64,000 nt of DNA from a virus, in the IMG/VR virus record IMGVR_UViG_3300049893_001984, positions 62,001 to 126,000 of that record, one strand, 5' to 3'. Positions 42,059 through 50,094 of this stretch are shown in pieces. The notes beneath the pieces are model-generated. The model was not told the DNA's origin. It made no database searches and saw only the letters and a program-made list of their open reading frames with translations. The stretch's first letter is position 1, and each line of letters begins with the position of its first letter. Position numbers and translations under genes: made by a program.

Positions 42059-42745
42059 TTAGACGATTGTGAAAGGGTCCACTCGAGAAGCGTTATGGGA
42101 GCCATCCGCCCTGTTTGTCGGTATGGAGCTCAAAATACTTGAAACAGTCGAAAGTTCGCTCCGTGGTACCAGTACCTCTCCAATTTTGAATGGTATCTTG
42201 CTGGCCATCTCTTGCACTTTGTCCATTGTTCTTTCGTTAAACGGCACTATCTCACCGTCGTAACTAACAAGGTGATTTGAAACTTCGGCAAACTTAATGC
42301 AAGCATTTCCAGGAATAAACAGCGTGACCAGTTCTAAGCGTATACCTGATCCGCAGTCGCTTAGGTTTTCCTCGTCAGTGTGAAAACTTCCAAGGCACTC
42401 TGACATTTGGAAACTCACTTGTTTATTCTCCAAGAAAGTGGCTAGCTCGCGTATTGAGCTGGGTTGGCCATTAAAAATAAGTCTTTTCTCTCCCCTGACA
42501 GCCATAGCCACCTTCAACTTATCGAGGGAGGTTAATGTGTCGCAGTGCAATCCTGACGGTCGGCCGTCCTCGTCATCGTCATAATATTCGTCATCATCTT
42601 CATCCTCATCTTCGCCGACCATCTGCTCTTTTTGCCCTACTTCGGGTAAGTTGATGCACAGGTCTTTACCGTGACTGAAAAGTAGAACCTTTTCCATAAC
42701 AGCCTTACTCACTGCCCCACCAATCTCAACCATGGCAATGCTCAT
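42059..42745 (-). CDS. Unknown acidic protein
   Basis: A 228-residue protein. The start at 42745 (MSIAMVEIGGAVSKAVMEKV) has AAGGAG upstream. A run of Asp, Glu and Tyr (EDEDDDEYYDDDEDG) near residue 45 separates two folded parts. The C-terminal half includes LELVTLFIPGNACIKFAEV. No family recognised. It follows the terminator at 42774-42801 and precedes the gene at 41537. Confidence 0.68.
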   Translation of the reverse strand: MSIAMVEIGGAVSKAVMEKVLLFSHGKDLCINLPEVGQKEQMVGEDEDEDDDEYYDDDEDGRPSGLHCDTLTSLDKLKVAMAVRGEKRLIFNGQPSSIRELATFLENKQVSFQMSECLGSFHTDEENLSDCGSGIRLELVTLFIPGNACIKFAEVSNHLVSYDGEIVPFNERTMDKVQEMASKIPFKIGEVLVPRSELSTVSSILSSIPTNRADGSHNASRVDPFTIV

Positions 42746-42773
42746 TGCGTTCTCCTTTAGCGATGTCACAAAA

Positions 42774-42801
42774 AAAAGCCACCATTTAAATGGTGGCTTT
42801 T
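42774..42801 (-). terminator. Rho-independent terminator
   Basis: A 28-base perfect palindrome (stem AAAAGCCACCA with TGGTGGCTTTT) ending in T's on the minus strand. It follows the stop of the gene at 42806. Confidence 0.88.
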
Positions 42802-42805
42802 ATTC

Positions 42806-43105
42806 CTACATCCAGCTGTTCTTTTTTGACGAAAAGGTGAACGTTATTTGTTCATCCTTCTCTAGTATGAAAGACTCGAAGCCCTTTACACTTAATGGGT
42901 TTCTTTTGTAGTTCTTCTTGAACTCTATGGCTTTAGCCCTCAGCGCTGCTTTAGATCCTGAGGGCCCTACTGCAACTATCGATGGTTCTTTCTTTTTCCT
43001 TCTCCTCTTTGCGGCCTCGAGGCAGTTTATAAACCTTTGAATCTCCTTAGCACTGTTGAAGGAGATAAATGTTATGCCATCCTCACCTGGCAAATGAAGT
43101 TCCAC
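42806..43105 (-). CDS. Unknown small protein
   Basis: A 99-residue protein starting with GTG at 43105 behind AAGGGGG. It is helical and very basic in the middle (NCLEAAKRRRKKKEPS) with a C-terminal beta-like segment (EQITFTFSSKKNSWM). It ends just before a terminator and lies 9 bases downstream of the ribonucleotide reductase gene, so the two share a transcript. Confidence 0.66.
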   Translation of the reverse strand: MELHLPGEDGITFISFNSAKEIQRFINCLEAAKRRRKKKEPSIVAVGPSGSKAALRAKAIEFKKNYKRNPLSVKGFESFILEKDEQITFTFSSKKNSWM

Positions 43106-43114
43106 TCGACCCCC

Positions 43115-45088
43115 TTATTTAATTGGGCACTGTCCAGAAGAACACTCTAGTGAGCTCTGGAGCTGGCTCATGCCGTCGTCCTTTAGAGAGTTTATTGGGC
43201 GAGTCTTTGCCACCATGCTCTCATACTGCTCCTTCGTTATCTCCTCGTAAGGAGCCTGAACAAACCCATGTCCAGAGTGCAGCAGGAAAGAAACGGTTTT
43301 TATTCCGTCGTCGTAATTCTTGGAAAGCCAATCCTTTATGGCATCCAGCTCTTCCAGCTTGTAGTAAACAGTAACAGAAACTGAATTGTCCGCCCAATAC
43401 GCCTGCATGTGTTTAGTCTTTTCCAACTGCTCAATCGCTGTCATGTCCTTGGCCAGGATTGCCTTGCTATTAGGTTTGCAGGGGAACGAGACAACCATGC
43501 TGTCGTAGTTGATAGTACCGTCCAGGTTCTGTTTAGGTTCAACGTGGAACCCGTGCTCACGACACACTTCGATCAGCGGATCATTAGTGGCCATCATGAT
43601 CCGCCTAATATAGTACTGTGCAAAGGCCGGATGGATTCCAGGAGTCACACCTGCCAAGAGGGACAGGGTACCAGATGGCTTGACCGTTGTCAGTTTGATG
43701 GACTTACTAACACCGATCAGCTTGGAGTAATTTTCATCTTCCAACTCAATGCGGCGGTAGACACGATCGAGAACTTCCTTGGTAGTAAGTTCAGGAGCCT
43801 CGAGAACACCAGTGACGCCAATTCCCAGACGGTGGTTACGACTAACAACCTCGTTTGTCTTCTCGTGAATAAACGGAAGACAGCTTATTGTCTTAACAGC
43901 CTTCAGCATCAGAGCCGCAACATCTTCAAATTCTTCAATGGAACGGATGTTGGGCAAGAACAGCTCAGCCAAATTGCAGCTCTCATACGGTTCCAACGGA
44001 ACTTCACCGCAAGGGTTTGTACCTATAACACGTGGGTCAGGCCGGTAGTTTGGGCCGTCAACCAGACGTCCGTACTTCCGACAGTTGTTAAGGTTGACAA
44101 GGCCATAAGGCTCGCCCTGGCCATTGTAGCCAGACCAGAACGTGTTTGTAAGGCGTTTGATAATGTTACAGATCACGCTGTTGTTGCTCATTGCGCGCCA
44201 TTTAGGGATGGATCCCTTATCCCAGCGCTTGGCGTCCAAGTACTGTTCGTCAGAGGCGTCGCCAAGCGCAATCTGCGCTGAACGGCGTACATTCCCCGCG
44301 ACAACAATGCTGCCAATAATGTTCATGATGTCCAGGCAGTCTATAGGCCGGAGCTTCTTACCAACCCGGCTACGCAGTACCGTGCAAATGCGGTCTATGC
44401 CTTCACACAGTTCCTCAGGACCAGATGCCGTGCCACCAAATCTCTTAATAGGCACACCTTTTCCACGCACGCAGGTCGTGGAATAAGTAAACCCTTTTCC
44501 AGTAAAGAAGAACGCCGTCAATGTGCGACGAAGAAGCTCAACCCAACCTTCCCGGTTATCCGGGATGATAAAGTTGACGTCCTTCTCATCCTTACGCACA
44601 ATTTTCACATTGTACTTAACCTTAGGCATTTCATACACGTACTCTGCCTGGAGGTTATAACCAAGGCCACCACCGAGCATCAGCTCATCAAACGTAAAGC
44701 AGAAAGGCTCAATGGGGTCATTAACAACACATGCCCAACAGTTCTGAAGACTGTCGCCACCAAGGGCGTCAACAGTCTCTGTCCCCAACTGCCACAGCGC
44801 CCTACCTGAAAACGAGCATCGAAGATTGAAGACGTGGTCGTACATCCGCTCCGCTTCATCCTTCGTAAGTTTACACCCTATGTGGATAATACCGTTAACA
44901 CACCGCTCAACGGTCTCGAACCACTCCTCTGTTGTGTCCTTGGAAACACGGCGAGCGTAAGTACGCTTGTACGTAATATAGCCCACAGGGCCCCAAGGCG
45001 GCATCTTTGTACGGTAGGACTCAACAAACGCAGGTTCGAGTTCGTCCACGTAAAGTCCGGTGTTCTTTGTTTCTGTTGTCTTCAGCAT
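43115..45088 (-). CDS. Adenosylcobalamin-dependent ribonucleoside-triphosphate reductase (class II)
   Basis: A 657-residue enzyme that reduces ribonucleotides to deoxyribonucleotides using adenosylcobalamin. It resembles the monomeric Lactobacillus leichmannii RTPR. Key residues: the first active Cys in SLQNCWACVV (about C117), the thiyl-radical Cys in GTNPCGEVPLEPYESCNLAE (NPCGE, about C360), the second active Cys (ESCNLAE, about C371), and the C-terminal redox pair ECSSGQCPIK. Length is shorter than the reference 739 residues. The start at 45088 (MLKTTETKNTG) has AGGAG 8 bases upstream; an in-frame start at 45112 is weaker. No intein, no NrdA/NrdB genes nearby. It needs cobalamin from the host or its surroundings. 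Oxygen is not needed, so it would work aerobically or anaerobically. Confidence 0.95.
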   Translation of the reverse strand: MLKTTETKNTGLYVDELEPAFVESYRTKMPPWGPVGYITYKRTYARRVSKDTTEEWFETVERCVNGIIHIGCKLTKDEAERMYDHVFNLRCSFSGRALWQLGTETVDALGGDSLQNCWACVVNDPIEPFCFTFDELMLGGGLGYNLQAEYVYEMPKVKYNVKIVRKDEKDVNFIIPDNREGWVELLRRTLTAFFFTGKGFTYSTTCVRGKGVPIKRFGGTASGPEELCEGIDRICTVLRSRVGKKLRPIDCLDIMNIIGSIVVAGNVRRSAQIALGDASDEQYLDAKRWDKGSIPKWRAMSNNSVICNIIKRLTNTFWSGYNGQGEPYGLVNLNNCRKYGRLVDGPNYRPDPRVIGTNPCGEVPLEPYESCNLAELFLPNIRSIEEFEDVAALMLKAVKTISCLPFIHEKTNEVVSRNHRLGIGVTGVLEAPELTTKEVLDRVYRRIELEDENYSKLIGVSKSIKLTTVKPSGTLSLLAGVTPGIHPAFAQYYIRRIMMATNDPLIEVCREHGFHVEPKQNLDGTINYDSMVVSFPCKPNSKAILAKDMTAIEQLEKTKHMQAYWADNSVSVTVYYKLEELDAIKDWLSKNYDDGIKTVSFLLHSGHGFVQAPYEEITKEQYESMVAKTRPINSLKDDGMSQLQSSLECSSGQCPIK

Positions 45089-45228
45089 GACAGTTCTCCT
45101 GAACCCAATCAACTATTTCGATCGACATCTCACCAACTCCGATGGAGAGATTAACCGAATCGCAAACAAAAACAACTGCGAGTTGAAGGAATTCAGTTTC
45201 CTTTGTTTTAAAAATTAATCTTTGAATA

Positions 45229-45256
45229 TTGAACCAATGATTACCGTCTTTATATT
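45229..45256 (+). promoter_or_regulatory. Probable sigma70-type promoter for the small secreted-protein gene
   Basis: TTGAAC (45229-45234), 16-base spacer, TATATT (45251-45256), 28 bases before the start at 45284. Both boxes are good matches to the host-type consensus. The region is AT-rich. It is the clearest host-type promoter in the window. Confidence 0.65.
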
Positions 45257-45283
45257 AGAGGTAACCCCTTGGAGGATAAGGAA

Positions 45284-45586
45284 ATGCTTAAGTATATTGC
45301 AGCCGCTATTCTATGCGTAACAGCACTTTCTGGTAAAGCCGAAGCCGCCGATGTTCATGTGGGCTTCGGATTTAATTTTTGGCCAAGACCGGTTTACGTC
45401 GTCGATCCTTGTCCTCCGGTCTACGTACCTGTATGCCGACCAGAGGTGACTTACGTCACTGTTTGCGTGGAACGTGAGTATATTTCTTACGAATGGGTCT
45501 GTGGACCCGGTGGCAGACACTACTATAGGTCTGTCTACCACCCCGCAAGATATGAAAGACGACCAGTCAGGGCTTATGGCAGATAG
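45284..45586 (+). CDS. Small secreted Tyr/Cys-rich protein
   Basis: A 100-residue protein on the plus strand, one of only five such genes in the window. The start at 45284 (MLKYIAAAILCVTALSG) is 9 bases after GGAGGATAAGG. The N-terminus is a signal peptide, probably cut after GKAEA. The mature part is rich in Tyr, Val, Pro and Cys (NFWPRPVYVVDPCPPVYVP; YVTVCVEREYISYEWVC) and ends with Arg. Cysteines (about four after the signal) suggest disulfides in the periplasm. It has its own promoter and its 3' end overlaps the convergent gene by 20 bases. Role unknown; an exported host-surface or moron-type protein is possible. Confidence 0.75.
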   Translation: MLKYIAAAILCVTALSGKAEAADVHVGFGFNFWPRPVYVVDPCPPVYVPVCRPEVTYVTVCVEREYISYEWVCGPGGRHYYRSVYHPARYERRPVRAYGR

Positions 45587-46106
45587 ATAAGGGCTTATTG
45601 TTGTGGCCAAAATCAGTGGCCACAACCTTGCCTGCCCAGTCCATAGGAAAATCTACCCCAGGAACTGGTGCTTTTTGTTCTGTCTGCGTGCTGGTATTGT
45701 CCTTGGTTGTCTTACCTTGTCTAACAACAGTCTGGGGTGGGTAAGTGGGCTTAATCCCCGATGCGCCGCACCACTTCTCAAAATTAGCAAGCGCACGCTT
45801 CTTCTTACTTTTCTTGTAACTCAAAAACTTCTCCTCCAAACTGTCAAGATTCCCCAGAGGAAAAAGCAGGGGCGCCTCAGTAGCTGGCGCCTCTGTCTTC
45901 ATTGGTAATGAGTAGATTGTCGTCTCACCGCCAGACGGGCAGCTCGTTACCAAGCTGCCACTAGGCGACCTGACGATAATTCTTTCGGAATTGAGGCTCG
46001 GAACAATCTCTATTTTAGGGCTTTCCTTGCCTATGAAGACTATCTTGTCCCCAGGTTTTAGCAGCATCCGGCCGCCATTCGGGGTTTCAACCGCAACGTA
46101 AAACAT
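45567..46106 (-). CDS. Unknown protein
   Basis: A 179-residue protein starting MFYVAVETPNGGRMLLKPGD. The first 60 residues look like a beta domain (DKIVFIGKESPKIEIVPSL). Then a Lys-rich helix (LSYKKSKKKRALANFEKWC). The C-terminus is polar. Its 3' end overlaps the convergent plus-strand gene by 20 bases. No family recognised. Confidence 0.62.
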   Translation of the reverse strand: MFYVAVETPNGGRMLLKPGDKIVFIGKESPKIEIVPSLNSERIIVRSPSGSLVTSCPSGGETTIYSLPMKTEAPATEAPLLFPLGNLDSLEEKFLSYKKSKKKRALANFEKWCGASGIKPTYPPQTVVRQGKTTKDNTSTQTEQKAPVPGVDFPMDWAGKVVATDFGHNNKPLSICHKP

Positions 46107-46124
46107 TTATCCTCCTGTAATGAG

Positions 46125-46301
46125 TTAAAGTCCCATTTGCTCCCGCTGTCTCTTAAGTTGACAGACAAAGCATAAAGAGGAATTGTTATAAGCACTAAGT
46201 ATCGAGATACAGTCCTTGCAGCTCCGCCCTTGCTTTGTACCTGATTTTATATTTTCGGTTTTGGGTTTTCGGCGAGCTGTCAGGGGTTTCTTCGTTGACA
46301 T
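46125..46301 (-). CDS. Small zinc-ribbon protein (overlapping gene)
   Basis: A 58-residue protein from ATG 46301 (MSTKKPLTARRKPKTENIKS). CKDC and CFVC pairs 15 residues apart and basic flanks suggest a zinc ribbon. Its first 107 bases overlap the 3' end of the gene at 46195 in another frame. No strong ribosome site precedes the ATG. The upper part of the same frame (to 46514) reads as a random translation, so it is excluded. Expression is uncertain. Confidence 0.5.
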   Translation of the reverse strand: MSTKKPLTARRKPKTENIKSGTKQGRSCKDCISILSAYNNSSLCFVCQLKRQREQMGL

Positions 46302-46602
46302 GATTGGGCGACTCTGTGCTTTGAGAAGATAGAAGGCATGGATAAGACGTTCGGCATTCAACTCCACAAAACAAAGCCATACGAGCAGCGGACATGTCAG
46401 AAGAAATAGTGTTGCATACGTCGCATGACTTAACCGCAAGTTTACCGTTACAGTCAAGCCATTCCTCGCGGCCGTAGTTGGACACTCTGAAAACAGCCCA
46501 ACCACGCCCAGCACATATGTTACAGTTAGGGTCTCCTGACGGGTCAGGTCTCCCTATGTTTCTCATGTCGTACTGCTTTTCAACTTTGTAATGAGGTGCC
46601 AT
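46195..46602 (-). CDS. Unknown protein with cysteine motifs
   Basis: A 135-residue protein starting MAPHYKVEKQYDMRNIG behind GGGAGGT. Cysteine pairs are CNIC near 27 and CDVC near 60, then CGVEC near 79. These suggest two zinc knuckles. The C-terminal third is polar and basic and overlaps another gene's frame. Function unknown. Confidence 0.65.
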   Translation of the reverse strand: MAPHYKVEKQYDMRNIGRPDPSGDPNCNICAGRGWAVFRVSNYGREEWLDCNGKLAVKSCDVCNTISSDMSAARMALFCGVECRTSYPCLLSSQSTESPNHVNEETPDSSPKTQNRKYKIRYKARAELQGLYLDT

Positions 46603-46658
46603 GTTACCTCCCTTGAACTAAAATTAACATCAAGGGAAATTTTTGTAAAATGCAGAAC

Positions 46659-47333
46659 CTAAGCAGCCACCTTTAGGTCATTCTGGTGCTCAATGGCCAC
46701 TTTTACAATTTCCTCTTCCATCACCTTTAGCATCAACAACTGTGCGGCAAACACATCAAAGTTTGGCATGAAACCACCATTTACAAACTTAGGTGGGTGG
46801 GCGCACAGCCGTCTTACTGCCACAAGTTGCGGTACCCCTTCAGTAGATAACCTCTCCGCCATCTGGTAGACGTTGGCTATCGCTGTCGTGCATTTAATCC
46901 GGTAAATCTTTCCGGATGGGGCCCTAACTGTTACAAACTTAGTTCTTTCGAACTCCTCTCTCTGGTCTCGGGTTAACAAACCTAAGAACAGTTCTTTTGC
47001 TTTTTTATCTGCTGCTTCCGCAGATATCTTCTCTATGGCAGCTATCTTAGGGTCTACTACGACTGGTTTGTCCCACGCTGAAGACGTACAGGAGGTTGTT
47101 GCATAAACCGAGTGCCAGTACAAACCGTCCCTGCATTTAAGTTTAACCAATGTGGCGTCCGGGTAGTATAGCGTAGACGTACCTACTGTGCTGATTGAAT
47201 ACGTATCGCTATAATATGTTTCATACGTGTTAAACAGAGGCGTAGTGGCAGTGGTCGGTGCTACTTTTTCCTCTGGGGCAATTAACGTCGCTGAGTCTGT
47301 CAAGAGGGTTCGACCTGCAACCGCTAACTCCAT
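46659..47333 (-). CDS. Unknown protein
   Basis: A 224-residue protein starting MELAVAGRTLLTDSATLIAP behind AGGAGG. First 90 residues are rich in Thr, Tyr and Ser (TYETYYSDTYSISTVGT). Then a charged helix and FVTVRAPSGKIYRIKC. The C-terminal half includes LCAHPPKFVNGGFMPN and a helical tail. No family recognised. Confidence 0.68.
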   Translation of the reverse strand: MELAVAGRTLLTDSATLIAPEEKVAPTTATTPLFNTYETYYSDTYSISTVGTSTLYYPDATLVKLKCRDGLYWHSVYATTSCTSSAWDKPVVVDPKIAAIEKISAEAADKKAKELFLGLLTRDQREEFERTKFVTVRAPSGKIYRIKCTTAIANVYQMAERLSTEGVPQLVAVRRLCAHPPKFVNGGFMPNFDVFAAQLLMLKVMEEEIVKVAIEHQNDLKVAA

Positions 47334-47334
47334 G

Positions 47335-47691
47335 CTATCCTCCTACTGGTGGTTTTGTGAAGATCAGAGTCTCAGCTCCTGGATCAAATGAATCGACACG
47401 CTCGCCTTGTTCCCCGTTCCTACCCACAGAAAATGCGATGTGGCCTTCGGCTAAAAGCTTGTTGAACAGGCTCCTTGCCTTTTCCACCGCTATCTCATCT
47501 CCGGAATCCCACACGTGGCGTGTGTCACCTGTGCGGTCCAACACCCTGAAAAGCCTTGACGTTGGTTTAGATAAAGCCTCGGCGAGAGCCTTTTCGGCCT
47601 CCGCCTCTTCTTCTACATTACCAGCTTCGTAATAAAACACTTTGTTAGTAACTAGATCCCGGTACATTGCCGGCTTGACACCTTCTTCCAT
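47335..47691 (-). CDS. Unknown protein
   Basis: A 118-residue protein starting MEEGVKPAMYRDLVTNKVF behind AAAGGAG. N-terminal mixed, middle Glu/Ala-rich helix (NVEEEAEAEKALAEALSK), then SFDPGAETLIFTKPPV. It overlaps the upstream zinc-finger gene by 47 bases. Unknown function. Confidence 0.66.
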   Translation of the reverse strand: MEEGVKPAMYRDLVTNKVFYYEAGNVEEEAEAEKALAEALSKPTSRLFRVLDRTGDTRHVWDSGDEIAVEKARSLFNKLLAEGHIAFSVGRNGEQGERVDSFDPGAETLIFTKPPVGG

Positions 47692-48079
47692 CGTCCTCTC
47701 CTTTGCTTAAGTCCTTAAGAAAAATCTTTCTAAGCTTTTTAGCAACTTCAACCGCTTTACTGCACTGCTCCAGGTCAAACATACCTATATGACACATAGA
47801 TACGTCAACACCTAACTCAGAAGCTAGCTTATGGTAAGCCTCCGAACGGGTCAGGGCGCCTGACTTCCATAACGGATCAAATTCATTGTGAGCTTCAATC
47901 CTAGCCTTACGCACGTCAGCGTCGGCAGGAGTTCCTCTCGGATTCTTTGTTACCTGATTAGCCGCCTGTGTGAATGTGCAGTTCGGCCAGTTTGGGCAAC
48001 CAAAGAAATAACCGTACCTTCTTCTCTTCTGGAGTAGAAACGGCACGGCGCATCGTGGGCAACAAGGTGTTCTGCTCAC
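47645..48079 (-). CDS. Zinc-finger-containing phage protein (DUF3268-like)
   Basis: A 144-residue protein starting with GTG at 48079 behind AGGAA. The N-terminal zinc-finger segment (CCPRCAVPFLLQKR, then GCPNWPNCTFT) is followed by the signature RKARIEAHNEFDPLWKSG, EAYHKLASELGV and CHIGMFDLEQC. That order matches a phage and plasmid zinc-finger-containing domain I recall as DUF3268. Its biochemical function is not established to my knowledge. Confidence 0.75.
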   Translation of the reverse strand: MSRTPCCPRCAVPFLLQKRRRYGYFFGCPNWPNCTFTQAANQVTKNPRGTPADADVRKARIEAHNEFDPLWKSGALTRSEAYHKLASELGVDVSMCHIGMFDLEQCSKAVEVAKKLRKIFLKDLSKGEDDGRRCQAGNVPGSSY

Positions 48080-48096
48080 GAGTATTCCTATAGATG

Positions 48097-48579
48097 TTAC
48101 GGGTATTCATGCGAAGCGCGATTCGCCTCTGCTACTGAGATGTTTTCAGCCACAAACGTGGCTCTTCTTAATTCGTGTTTACCAACGACCCAGGTTTCGG
48201 CTGGTTTGACCACCAGGCTTATGTCTTTGTCCAAGGTTGCTCCGGTGAACCCAAACATCGGGGCAAGTGTGTATACCAAGAAGGGATGTGGGTATCCGCC
48301 CGTCTTGTTTATACACAGTAGATACCTGACCAGGTCGTAGTTTACCTTTGAAACTGTCTTGTTGATCCAAACAAAGGTAAATCTGTAATCCTTCAGCTCG
48401 AGCACGTGGTCTGCCTCTATGCCTCCAGGTGCCCATTTCGCATGTTCAGGGTTCCACCAGCTGCCTGGCAGCTTAGAGCGAGACTTTATCATGTTAATGC
48501 GCCGGATATGATCATCCGTGAACCCGAGTCTTGGTACTGTTTCAAGTGCTCTGACTTCTTCCAGAGTTGCTTCTTCCAA
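48097..48579 (-). CDS. Unknown protein, paralog of the gene at 56036
   Basis: A 160-residue protein starting with TTG at 48579 after AAGGAGG. The central region (GGYPHPFLVYTLAPMFGF, then the TWVV segment) resembles the protein encoded at 56036 (PNPTIVFTLASLLGF, then SWRYE): both have P-x-P-x-x-V-x-TLA, GF-x-G and a Trp about 20 residues later. So the two are likely distant paralogs. Function unknown. Confidence 0.66.
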   Translation of the reverse strand: MEEATLEEVRALETVPRLGFTDDHIRRINMIKSRSKLPGSWWNPEHAKWAPGGIEADHVLELKDYRFTFVWINKTVSKVNYDLVRYLLCINKTGGYPHPFLVYTLAPMFGFTGATLDKDISLVVKPAETWVVGKHELRRATFVAENISVAEANRASHEYP

Positions 48580-48611
48580 AAGGCACCTCCTTTACCAAGG
48601 GTTAAAAAAAA

Positions 48612-48633
48612 GCCCCCACCATTAGGTGGGGGC
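48612..48633 (-). terminator. Rho-independent terminator
   Basis: A 9-pair stem (48612-48620 with 48625-48633, loop ATTA) followed on the minus strand by CTTTTTTTAAC. It ends the VWA gene's transcript at 48642. Confidence 0.9.
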
Positions 48634-48641
48634 CAAGTCCT

Positions 48642-49271
48642 CTACTGTGAGTACTGACTCACAGCTATTGCGTCGTTAAAACTACCAGTGGCCTTAGCTG
48701 AACACAGAACAGTTCCGACGTCGGCAAGTGCTTTCTTGATTCCGCAGTCGGTCTGAACGTAATTCATTGCATTCCGGGCTCTAAATCCGTACTGGAGTGC
48801 TTGTTTAACGCTTTCAAGGTCAGCTCCCAGGAATATGAACCCCCAGGAGTACACACTTGTCTGGTGTTCGATCCTCCGTTTGATCTCCTCTTTTGTAAAC
48901 CTCTTAGAGGAGTTCTCCTGTCCGTCTGTCATTACTACAAATACCACCTTATTGGGACGCTCAGACTCAGGGATAGACGAGAAGTATGTACCTCGCATAT
49001 CCATGACATCACCAATAGCATCAAGCAGTGACGTTGATCCGCCGTCAGGGATGTAGAGTTCAGGAGTTATCAACCCCACCTCCTGTGCTGGGCGGTTGAC
49101 AAACACAGGCTCAACGTTAGTGGAAAACAGATACAGGTTCATTACTGTGGGGTAAGGATCCTGTTTTTGCTTCATAATGAACGCATTTACACTTTCTATG
49201 GTGCTATTAGCTGTGGCAGCCATAGAAGCCGACTTGTCCAGCACAATGGTGATGTCCATCTGGTCTTTCAT
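48642..49271 (-). CDS. VWA-domain protein
   Basis: A 209-residue protein that is essentially a single von Willebrand factor A domain. The MIDAS metal site is complete: DKSAS (DxSxS, D12, S14, S16), then the Thr in DGGSTSLLDAIG (about 76-87), then the Asp in VFVVMTDGQENSS. Family proteins bind ligands through a divalent metal and often work with AAA+ ATPases. The start overlaps the upstream gene's stop (ATGA), and a terminator follows. No signal peptide, so it is cytoplasmic. It is 0.8 kb from an AAA+ ATPase gene, a pairing like the MoxR/VWA systems. Confidence 0.9.
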   Translation of the reverse strand: MKDQMDITIVLDKSASMAATANSTIESVNAFIMKQKQDPYPTVMNLYLFSTNVEPVFVNRPAQEVGLITPELYIPDGGSTSLLDAIGDVMDMRGTYFSSIPESERPNKVVFVVMTDGQENSSKRFTKEEIKRRIEHQTSVYSWGFIFLGADLESVKQALQYGFRARNAMNYVQTDCGIKKALADVGTVLCSAKATGSFNDAIAVSQYSQ

Positions 49272-49888
49272 TTTTGATCAGCCCTAGTGTATTTTGAAAG
49301 GAAAGATTTTACGGGCAAAGACTTTGCCCTTACTCTCTCTCCCTCGTCTGTTATCGGTTTGAAGACGACAGAGTACTCCCCTGTTAACACAGTAACAGCT
49401 AGTACATTGACTTTGTTTCGGGGAGCTCTGTTTTCTCGCCATACCTCGCAGGCAGATACGCGTGTATGTTCTTCTTGTTCTTCCTTGTCTGCTTCTTTCT
49501 TATTTGTAAAAAGATCGAGCTTGCGTGGAATCGGGTCAATGTTGTCCCAAACATACTCAACTAAGTCTTTATTGTTAAAGCAGAGTGAGACACTTAATAC
49601 CCTGATCATCGATCTTCCAAACTGTAATGCACTGTGGTCAACAATTAGGCGTGCAATCCCCATTGCGACCTCCATGTCTTCTGAAAAGATATAGCCAGGG
49701 TCAACGTCAAGACTTGAAAGTAGTCTGTCGATGGTTTTCTTATCCAAGTGAAATGCGTACGGTGCGTCTGCGGCATATGTCACTTTGATAACCCTGCTGG
49801 CGTTAATCTTCTCGATCTTTTCTTTGGATCCGTCATTCGCAGCCTTGGCGACAGTAACGGTTCCTGCGTAACTCGTGACAAGTTTCAA
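49268..49888 (-). CDS. Unknown protein coupled to the VWA gene
   Basis: A 206-residue protein starting MKLVTSYAGTVTVAKAAN behind AGAAAGGAGG. A beta-rich first half (RVIKVTYAADAPYAFHLD) and charged second half (NKKEADKEEQEEHTRVS; GEYSVVFKPITDEGER). Its stop overlaps the VWA start by 4 bases, so the two products are probably made together. No family recognised; it may be the partner of the VWA protein. Confidence 0.7.
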   Translation of the reverse strand: MKLVTSYAGTVTVAKAANDGSKEKIEKINASRVIKVTYAADAPYAFHLDKKTIDRLLSSLDVDPGYIFSEDMEVAMGIARLIVDHSALQFGRSMIRVLSVSLCFNNKDLVEYVWDNIDPIPRKLDLFTNKKEADKEEQEEHTRVSACEVWRENRAPRNKVNVLAVTVLTGEYSVVFKPITDEGERVRAKSLPVKSFLSKYTRADQK

Positions 49889-49904
49889 CTATACCTCCTT
49901 TCTA

Positions 49905-50085
49905 AGTATGTTTAGTGGTGTCCCGTGGATTAACATGGCCGACACCAGGTAGCCTTTCCCACGCCCACGCCCTCATCGGTCGTGGGCTTGTACGGCTCTC
50001 ACGGTTTGCCGCCTGATCTAAGGGGGTCCGTATTCAGTTTTACGCTGAGTAGGGTATCAGCCAATGAAACGGTAGATCAGAATTT
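49905..50085 (-). ncRNA. Candidate structured RNA or leader
   Basis: A 206-base gap without a gene. Minus-strand sequence contains nested complementary segments. An 8-pair stem CTGATCTA/TAGATCAG (50073-50080 with 50013-50020) encloses CCGT/ACGG and a hairpin GCTGA/TCAGC (50057-50061 with 50044-50048). Further on are a 7-pair hairpin GCCCACG/CGTGGGC (49981-49987 with 49963-49969) and TGGTGTC/GACACCA (49941-49947 with 49916-49922). It lies between the AAA+ gene and the VWA-linked gene. No T-tract terminator is seen, so it may be a leader of the downstream gene instead of a separate RNA. Confidence 0.45.
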
Positions 50086-50094
50086 TAAGCTGGG

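Noticed and set aside
46302-46514. N-terminal part of the frame that contains the small zinc-ribbon gene at 46125
   Set aside because: Reads as a random translation opposed to the better-supported gene at 46195 and lacks a ribosome site.
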